64,000 bases of DNA from Humulus lupulus (taxonomy: Eukaryota; Streptophyta; Magnoliopsida; Rosales; Cannabaceae): NCBI RefSeq assembly GCF_963169125.1, contig NC_084793.1, forward strand, positions 90,911,071-90,975,070, given 5' to 3'. Of this stretch, positions 57,907-64,000 are shown piece after piece. How positions within the stretch are numbered: position 1 is the first letter of the stretch; each line of letters starts with the position of its first letter. Below the pieces are notes generated by a model. The model did no database searches. It worked only from the letters and a program-made list of their open reading frames with translations, and had not been told where the DNA came from. The translations under genes were made by a program, and so were the position numbers.

Positions 57907-57940
57907 CTGCATAAGCAAGAGTAATAAACAATATCATCAT
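57907..57940 (-). CDS. Xylanase exon 1 (signal peptide)
   Basis: ATG ATG (57940-57935) opens MMILFITLAYAG, a hydrophobic signal peptide, and the exon ends in GCAG|GTTTGTAC (donor at 57906). It joins in phase 1 to exon 2 at 12799 to give AYAG-FEVH. A TATA box lies 165 bp upstream and the leader between them is CT-rich on the minus strand. Only 34 nt are coding, so the assignment rests on the combined promoter, signal peptide and frame agreement with exon 2, not on similarity of the exon alone. Confidence 0.6.
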
Positions 57941-58104
57941 CCTCAGCGGAAGTAGAGTAGTTTCCCTATCGAGCTTTATTGTAATATATGTATGTATATA
58001 TATATATATACATATAATATTTTTATATATATATAGAGCTAGCTATCTAGAGAGAGACAGAGATCAGAGTACTGAGAGAAGAAGAAGCAAAACTATATGT
58101 GCCG

Positions 58105-58112
58105 TATTTATA
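58105..58112 (-). promoter_or_regulatory. TATA box of the xylanase gene
   Basis: Minus strand TATAAATA in TTCTTATAAATACGGC, followed after ~30 bp by a CT-rich leader (TTCTTCTTCTCTCAGTACTC, TCTGTCTCTCTCTAG) and then the exon 1 ATG. Expected transcription start about 58070-58080. Confidence 0.6.
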
Positions 58113-58497
58113 AGAAGATATGTTCAATATGTGGCTATAATTATCTTTTAACTTTAATACCGAATTAATTTGTTCACTGATATATCATTATATTAATTGC
58201 TTGCTACAAAAAAAAAATTAAGCTTAATTGCTAACATTTCGAATGAAATGCCTTTTTTTTTTTTCACATAATGAAATGACTTATTTTTAAAGTTTATAGA
58301 ACTAAAATATAAATATATCTTGAAATTAAGTTATTATTATAGAACATTCAAGTACACAATAAATTTCTTTCTTTACCCGTCAACTATATCCAGATGAGCA
58401 ATTAGAGCAGGTTTGGTTTGAGCAATTAGAGCAGGTTTGGTTTGCATGAATGGATATTGGAATGGAATGAAGATTCCTATTCAAATATATATGTTTG

Positions 58498-58740
58498 CAC
58501 TACTACAAAATTGTACTTAGACGACATGCATGAGATGCTGTTTGTGGTAAAACTGTCGTGTCATGTTAAAAATATACATGACACAACAGTCGCTCACAAA
58601 CTGTTGTGCCATGCAAATTAAAACTCACATGAAACGACAGTTCTAATGAGACTGTTGTAACATGTCTATTTTTAACATGAGACAACATTTCTACTTAAAT
58701 TGTTGTCTAATGCAATACAATTTTTCTAATCAAGTGCTAA
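58498..58740. mobile_element. CACTA-like transposon terminus
   Basis: Starts CACTACTACAAAATTG; followed by repeated inverted subterminal units of the form ACATGACACAACAGT / ACTGTTGTAACATGT (near 58556-58720). No matching end TAGTG with the same repeats is seen further right before the MITE at 58967. A second, different family from the one at 11372. Confidence 0.5.
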
Positions 58741-58966
58741 TTTAATTTGTATTTTTTAATATAATTTATTTAAATATATTAATTAATAATTTGCAACACA
58801 CAAAATAGCTACTAGTTAAAGAATGAATTTTGTTTTTAAATGAGTTATTCAAATAATTCTTTAAATTTTGTAATATTTTTTTGTAATATTAATTGCTAAT
58901 TGAATTACTTATTATATATTTAATAAAATAAGATTTATTTTATTAAAAATTCATTAATGATGGTGC

Positions 58967-59535
58967 TGTTTGGTAACACTTAAAAAAATAGGTTTTTATT
59001 TAGTTAATAAAAAATTTAAGAATTGAACATAAAACAGTGTTTGGTAACTTTATTTTTATTTATTATTTTTAAAATTTTAATTAAAATTCATTAAATTTTG
59101 AAAATAGAATTTTTTTTCACTTTTATTTTTTTTCAATCGTTTCGACTTTTTGTTTCTTTTTTTCTTTTCTTCTTCAAATCAACACCTCATTTCATATTGT
59201 TAAACAAAAAATAAAAATAAAAGTTATCAAACGCGTTTATTATTTTTAAAAACAAAAAAAAAATAATAAACACGTTTGATAACTTTTATTTTTATTTTTT
59301 GTTTAACAATATGAGGTGTTGATTTGAAGAATAGAAGAATAAAAAGAAAGGAAAAGTCGAAAGCAGTTTAAAACAAATTTGAAAGTGAAAAAAATCTATT
59401 TTCAAAATTTAATAAATTTTAATTAAAATTTTAAAAAATAACAAATAAAAATAGAATTACTAAACATATTTTATATTTAATTGTTGAATTTTTAATTAAT
59501 TAAATAAAACACTATTTTTTAAGTGTTACCAAACA
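58967..59535. mobile_element. Foldback MITE with nearly full-length inverted arms
   Basis: Left arm from TGTTTGGTAACACTTA and right arm ending TAAGTGTTACCAAACA; the two ~280-bp arms are inverted copies with the turn at about 59245 ('cgcgtttattatttttaaaaac' / 'aataataaacacgtttg'). Arms include 'caacacctcatttcatattgttaaac' and its inverse. No coding frame. Target duplication is unclear (flanks GATGGTGC and ATATAAAT differ). The TGTTTGG terminus could be hAT or Harbinger type; undecided. Confidence 0.75.
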
Positions 59536-60548
59536 ATATAAATTTTTTTTACTAATTAAACACAACCGATATTTATTAAAAATTTATAGTATTAATTTTA
59601 TTTTTTTCTTTTAAAACTAATAAAAACTATTTTTTAAAAAACAGATTATTTTTTCTCTTTTTTATTTTGTAAAGAATGACTTATTTCTAGGTTAAAAAAT
59701 TGCCCCAGTAATCGTGAACCCCTCCACCCTCGTTTGACCTTGCGTGCAGCACCTCCTCCATGACGGTGCCCCCCACCTCCGTTCGACAACCCCGGACAGC
59801 ACCCCAAGATAGTAGCCCAGTCGTCGTTCAACCCCAGGACAGCAACCCCGCCATTGCTCGACATCCACAACAGTTCGTGTGACTGGAGTCAACCTCTCTT
59901 CTCCAGCGACTGGATTCTTCCTTCTCAGGCGACAACACCTCAGGTGCGCTACGGATTCTCCAGGTATGGACCTCCGCCCTCTCTCATATATGTTCATAGC
60001 TCACACCAGATTAGAGCAATCACTGGAGTCCCAATTGCTTTCTTTCCCTTTTCTTTATTTTTTTTCCTCTCAAAGTTCAAACTCCCTATAATTCTTCTCA
60101 ACTTTCTTTCTTTTGATTTCTGGGATTGAAGATTCAAAATGTCGAATTGGGTCTCTTTGTAGAGTTTTGTGTTGTTAAATCTTACCTTGATTTATTTATA
60201 AAGCTATATAAACTGCCATGTATTGTAGAAGAGCTACTATTGGTTTGATTCTTCTTTTGCTTCTTGTTCATGTTGCAGTCCAAGTTTAATTTTATTGATT
60301 TGGTTCTCAAGTCTTGCTATCTTACCTTCCACCATAGCTATTAATCGAACTTCTCCTAAATTTCTTTTGACAGCTTATTATGAAGTTCTTTCTTTTGATA
60401 GCTTCTTTGAAGTGTTCCACATTTTTGTAACTAAACTGTAAAAAGTTTTCTCCATCTTTTAAAGCTAGACTGATAATTTTTTGTTCTTAGTATTTTGCTT
60501 GTGACAACAATAATCCTGACTGCAGTTTTGTTGGTGTAATTTGTGCAG
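59536..60548. other. Region upstream of the SOG1-like exon
   Basis: A GC-richer stretch at 59700-59990 (59-bp repeats of 'gttcgac.accccggac' type are only loose) is followed by T-rich, intron-like DNA. Small frames here overlap in several phases and give no recognisable protein. It might include the promoter and a 5' exon holding the SOG1-like start codon, but none could be identified. Confidence 0.35.
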
Positions 60549-60690
60549 ACCATCATGGTTAGTAGATGGTAACAGAATCTCTACAAAGATCAAGAGTGCC
60601 TCTAGCAACCATGATCTTGAAAGAATTAATTGGAAAAGCAACCCCGCTAGAGCCTGTCCTAATTGTGAATTTGTGATTGACAACAATGAA
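60549..60690 (+). pseudogene. Isolated N-terminal exon of a SOG1-like NAC protein
   Basis: Acceptor TTTGTGCAG at 60548 and donor GAA|GTAAGA at 60690. The 47 codons read PSWLVDGNRISTKIKSAS, then LERINWKSNP, RACPNCEFVIDNNE. This is the N-terminal zinc-like extension that precedes the NAC domain of SOG1 and its relatives (Arabidopsis form: SWLID.NRIATKI.SAS...WKSNP...CP.C.HVIDNSD). SOG1 is the plant DNA-damage response master regulator. The next exon (WPGLP.GVKFDP...) should follow but is not found up to 64000. I call it a gene fragment; a real gene with a transposon-separated remainder is less likely. Confidence 0.6.
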
Positions 60691-60974
60691 GTAAGATTTC
60701 CACTATTTCTTTATCCTCTGTGAATACAGATTGTGTTTTGTTTCGGACAATAGTAAGCACTAAATAAAGACTGCAGTCAATAATAACTAACTACACATGA
60801 CTTTACAATGTCGTCAATGATTGTAAACTACAATTTCACTTTTCTATTTCTTTGTTTGTTTGAAACATTAGTTGGTAAAGAAAACTCCTCTGCCCCTAGA
60901 AAATTGCATTGAGATAAGGACTTGTGCAAGTACTGGTAGTAAATACGCTCTCTCTTCTTCGCACAGATATAAAA

Positions 60975-61160
60975 ATGACCTCTTCATCCTTCTCTTCCTT
61001 ACTCCTCTCTGCATTTTCACAGAGGCGCTCTTTAATTTTTCACAAATTGTTCGACCTTCAAGGCCCCCCTTCTCTGACCTCTCTCTCTGCTACGAGTTCT
61101 CCAATAGCCCAATTCTCTTTTCTTGATTTTAGAGAGCCCCTCTCTCTCTCAATGCAGTGA
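60975..61160 (+). CDS. Possible organelle-targeting first exon (61 aa)
   Basis: ATG at 60975 in a CT-rich context opens MTSSSFSSLLLSAFSQRRS, Ser/Arg-rich with few acidic residues, like a chloroplast or mitochondrial targeting peptide, and continues to LSMQ and a stop at 61158-61160. A GT (AATGCA|GTGAAA) could be a splice donor near 61154. It lies 1 kb upstream of the thymidylate kinase exon, so it might be its leader exon. No direct similarity to a known leader could be shown. Confidence 0.3.
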   Translation: MTSSSFSSLLLSAFSQRRSLIFHKLFDLQGPPSLTSLSATSSPIAQFSFLDFREPLSLSMQ

Positions 61161-61870
61161 AACTGTTCGGCGTTTACTCTCCTCACTGCAAAAAATATCG
61201 ATTTGATAAATCTATCTTCATATTTCACCCCCATAGACGAGAACAATATTAGTTGAATTTATGTCTCTTCATTTGTAACATGTCGATTTGATAAATATCT
61301 GAATGGCTCTAATACAGGAACAATATTCGTTGAATTTTTATGGTTGCTTTATTTATTTACTTGCTTTCATTTTACTTAAACCAAAAAATCCATCTAAATG
61401 AAAAACTATTTGTGAATAGCTTTTGGTTTGTCTATAGTTATATTAAAGTTTTAGTTTGCTTACCTAGTTTGGGCTCCAATTTTTGCTTTTCCTATTGATT
61501 TGGGCCTTGATGTTTGTGTTTATTTTGTTTTATCTCATTTAATAGGTTGGAAGATAAATGGTCATTGCTTCTCATCTGACTGTTTCTAAGGCTTTGTAAG
61601 ATTATTAATTTTTTTCCATGTTTCCTATAGTCTATTTCATTTTTTTTTTTTGTCTTAAAAAATGTATATTTTTTATGCATAAGTTCTCAGATGTGGTAGT
61701 GAATCCTAAAAAATTGGAGGGTGGGAGAAAATAGCACATAGAATTCAGAAAAGTGAAATGATTTCTTGTTCTTTACACACTTTGAATCATCAAAAAAAAA
61801 TGAGCCCTTAAATTTATAGGTGATGTTTATGCCCCTTTCATAAATGCCCAATTACAATTGTCATCGAAAG

Positions 61871-62030
61871 TTTTTGCTCTTGATGGTTACTATAATTTAA
61901 TGTTTCTATTGTGTAGGAATTTTGGTACAATAGCATACTAGCAGTATAAAGGCCTTGGCATATTTGCATCTACAGTTAGTATCCCTTTGCATAAAGAGTT
62001 TTATTAGATATATTTGAGTGTCAAGTAAAC
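61871..62030 (+). repeat. Degenerate tandem duplicate of the thymidylate kinase exon start
   Basis: 61871-62030 repeats 62158-62300 with a period of about 287 bp: 'tttttgctcttgatgg...ttctattgtgtaggaatttt' against 'tttttgctcttggtga...ttttgttgtgtaggaatttt', and 'tatccctttgcataaagagttttattagatatatt' against 'tatccttcaaagggctttattaggtctatt'. The first copy has lost the open frame. Confidence 0.6.
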
Positions 62031-62203
62031 AGAAATCCAACTGAAGTGGCAAATTTGATTTTTTTTTTTTAAATCATTAATTGGATAAATCATTTAGGTG
62101 TGCCAGTTTTATATGTGTATCTTTGTTTTCTCATACCCAATAGCAAGTGTCCTGATTTTTTGCTCTTGGTGAGTTCCACAATTTGAGTGCTTTTGTTGTG
62201 TAG

Positions 62204-63638
62204 GAATTTTGGGACAGTAGCTGTAACAAGGTCATTGAATATACAATTGAAGTATCCTTCAAAGGGCTTTATTAGGTCTATTCAAATGGAAAATATCCAT
62301 GGCTTTAAGTCAACTGGCAGCAGTGGCTCAAGAGGTGCATTGATTGTTCTAGAAGGCTTAGATCGCTGTGGAAAAACAACAGTCTAGTATTCTACACAAG
62401 TACTTGGAAGGATTGGGGCATTCAGCTGAATTATGGCGATTCCCAGACAGAACAACAAGTGTGGGGCAAATGATATCATCCTATCTTTTCAATGAATCTC
62501 AACTTGATGATCATGCTATACATCTTCTTTTCAGTTCCAATCGTTGGGAGAAGAGGTTAGCTATGTCATTCTAAATTTTTTATATGCATTGGAGTTCATT
62601 ATTGCTTTATGGTTGATTTAGATAACGAATAATTTTTTTTTTCTGTTTATTTAGCCTTTTGTATTATTTATTGGTTCTTGAAACAAAAATTGGCTGAGTT
62701 CATATCTGTAACTGGTTTAATGTGGTGATGGATGATATGTTGATTTAACAAAAGTCATGGCATTGCTCTTATCTTTCAGATTATTCAGAGGGTAAAGATA
62801 GTCCAAATGGATGGCTAGTGGTGAAATAGTAAACTATTTGTTGAATATTTGGTTTGTTAAATTAAAAAAATATATTCAGATTATAATGCTTCCTATCATT
62901 GCTGTTGTGATAAATGTTGGACTTTTCATTAAAACCATGTTGTATGACAGAAGCAAAAGTGGGATTTTTGAAAAATTCCTGTTCTTTGCAGATCCTTGAT
63001 GGAAAGTAAATTGAAATCTGGAACCACCATCATTGTTGACTGGTATTCTTATTCTGGGGTGGCTTTCTCTTCTGCCAAAGGACTAGATTTTGAGTGGTGT
63101 AAGGTGAAGATATGCTTAGTTGTTTTTATAAACAATTGTTTGTATTTAATTTCTAACAAACCAGATCATCTTTGTAGGCTCCAGAAAAAGGGTTATTGGC
63201 TCCAGATCTTGTAGTATATCTTGATATACCACCAGAGGTAATTAAGTTATATAATTTTCAGGCTAGTATGTAAATTCATGAATGTACCAATTTTGGTTAT
63301 TGCCAATTTTGAGGTTATAACTTTTTTACAATGAATGATACATGGTTTTGGACCATTTACACAATCTAGATACAAAGCTCTCCCTGATGTTCAATCTGCC
63401 TTATTTTACGGTTTTAAACCTCCAGGAAGACCTTTAATTGTAGTTTCTCACATGGTGAAAAGGCATCTATATCTTTTCTTTTTTTTTGGTCTAAACTTTG
63501 TGCTGAACTGCGACATTACATTATGATTCTCAGCAAGTCGCAGAAAGAGGAGGATATGGAGGAGAAAGGTATGAGCAGCTGGAGTTTCAGAAGAAAGCTA
63601 GGCAATGTTACAAGGCTCTCCATGATGCTTCTTGGAAG
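62204..63638 (+). pseudogene. Thymidylate kinase (dTMP kinase) copy, four exons, P-loop frameshift and DRY to DWY
   Basis: Exons 62204-62555, 62992-63103, 63178-63237 and 63534-63638 all have GT/AG borders; the last exon is beyond the right edge. The product is the plant form of dTMP kinase, which phosphorylates dTMP to dTDP: SRGALIVLEGLDRCGKTT (P-loop), [44 protein letters not shown]-type [20 protein letters not shown], and QVAERGGYGGERYEQLEFQK with the lid region. The frame breaks at the P-loop: after GKTT a GTC and a stop TAG (62385-62387), with the frame recovered as SSILHKYLEGLGH one phase on (apparently 2 nt lost). DRY, needed for phosphate transfer, is DWY (CGG to TGG). Retained introns mean it is a DNA duplicate, not a retrocopy. 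Likely start: internal Met MENIHG (62286) or an upstream leader. Confidence 0.8.
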
Positions 63639-64000
63639 GTAATTTTGTGTTTCGTTTGTTGACAAGTAATAAAGCATAATGCAACTTTAAAAGTCATCTT
63701 TTTTTTTTAATATTGATTAAAGTATGATAATAGAGAGATGGGTTATTTCATGAACAGTCACATATGAGGTACTAAAACTACTAATTTATGTTATTTCATT
63801 TGCTCATTAGTAAGGATTGTCAATATTACCAGTCCCTTGCATAAGTTCTTCATTTGTTTATATATTTAGGAGAAGTAATTTATAAGTCATTAGCAAGTGC
63901 ATATGAATATATTTTGTTTGAAGTTACAAATTGTAATATATAATTATTCTCAAAAACACCTAAAAGGTTGGAGAAGCAAGGTTCTTTAAATTGAGGCTTG
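63639..64000 (+). other. Intron 4 of the thymidylate kinase copy to the window edge
   Basis: Starts GTAATTTTG; AT-rich; no further exon recognised before the window ends. Confidence 0.5.

Larger units (their letters stand above)
11938..57940 (-). pseudogene. GH10 endo-1,4-beta-xylanase gene, 5' part encoding the CBM22 module, with transposon-filled intron 1
   Basis: Five minus-strand exons join into an N-terminal xylanase: signal peptide (exon 1, 57907-57940), leader with YDY.ATIE (exon 2, 12729-12799), then CBM22 module (exons 3-5). Diagnostic phrases are QYNGGIILNPE, GLKGWSSFG, CWSMLKCVLTVDESGPAQL and EIWIDSVSLQ, close to plant GH10 xylanases, which are secreted to the wall and cleave xylan. 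Frames join correctly from exon 1 to 4 (phases 1, 0, 1, 0). Exon 5 needs a 1-nt correction to continue, and the intron after exon 2 uses a GC donor. The catalytic domain is absent from the window. Intron 1 holds 45 kb of nested elements. Probably a pseudogene; a functional gene with one sequence error is the alternative. Confidence 0.7.

Noticed and set aside
59692..59997. 101-aa minus-strand Arg/Gly-rich frame
   Set aside because: Overlaps other frames in a GC-richer patch; no domain or conservation cue.
63335..63526. 63-aa frame in kinase intron 3
   Set aside because: It falls between exons with good splice sites and does not match the kinase; treated as intron.

Overview
This is a stretch of eukaryotic, almost certainly eudicot, nuclear DNA. 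It is AT-rich, its genes carry introns with GT/AG borders, and most of it consists of plant-type LTR retrotransposons (Sirevirus and Ale copia; Tat, Athila and Tekay gypsy) nested inside one another. A hop/cannabis-type (Rosales) genome is only a guess from the look of the repeats. No rRNA, tRNA, CRISPR or bacterial feature is visible.

The main structural result is that positions about 1-57,940 look like one interrupted host gene on the minus strand. A TATA box (58105-58112), a short first coding exon with a signal peptide (57907-57940) and four more exons (12799 down to 11938) together encode the N-terminal CBM22 (xylan-binding) module of a plant GH10 endo-1,4-beta-xylanase. Intron 1 would be about 45 kb and is filled with transposons. 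The GH10 catalytic exons are not in the window and could only lie left of position 1. Exon 5 has an apparent 1-nt deletion, so the copy is probably a pseudogene.

Layout, left to right. 1-9706: 3' part of an Athila-like element whose 3' LTR contains a Tekay solo LTR (2685-7195), itself containing an opposite-oriented Tekay solo LTR (3662-5845), plus a second Athila-type solo LTR (8002-9538). 9707-9841: end of a Tat LTR. 9842-11033: a Mutator-like TIR element carrying a possible captured gene fragment. 11041-11372: a CACTA terminus. 11938-12799: xylanase exons 5 to 2. 12896-26624: a complete but decayed Sirevirus (695-bp LTRs), split by a Tekay solo LTR and an unclassified solo LTR. 26688-26960: a LINE 3' end. 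27227-56299: an Ale/Retrofit-like copia element split twice in its reverse transcriptase by two Tat elements (28686-40874 minus strand; 41009-51400 plus strand); its right LTR carries a Mutator-like insertion. The second Tat element contains a fused Tekay fragment (42268-45655). Both Tat elements carry an antisense, apparently intron-containing gene downstream of pol, resembling the 'putative gypsy type transposon' family.

58-64 kb is gene-flanking DNA: a CACTA-like terminus, a 569-bp foldback MITE, an isolated N-terminal exon of a SOG1-like NAC protein, and four exons of a plant thymidylate kinase copy. The kinase is broken by a frameshift at the P-loop and an Arg-to-Trp change in the DRY motif. 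Target-site duplications read directly from the sequence support most nesting relations and give an order: host gene, then Sirevirus and Ale, then Tat, then Tekay. Apart from the damaged host genes, nothing here appears to work as a pathway; the interest lies in the insertion history, the antisense Tat gene and the pseudogenes.
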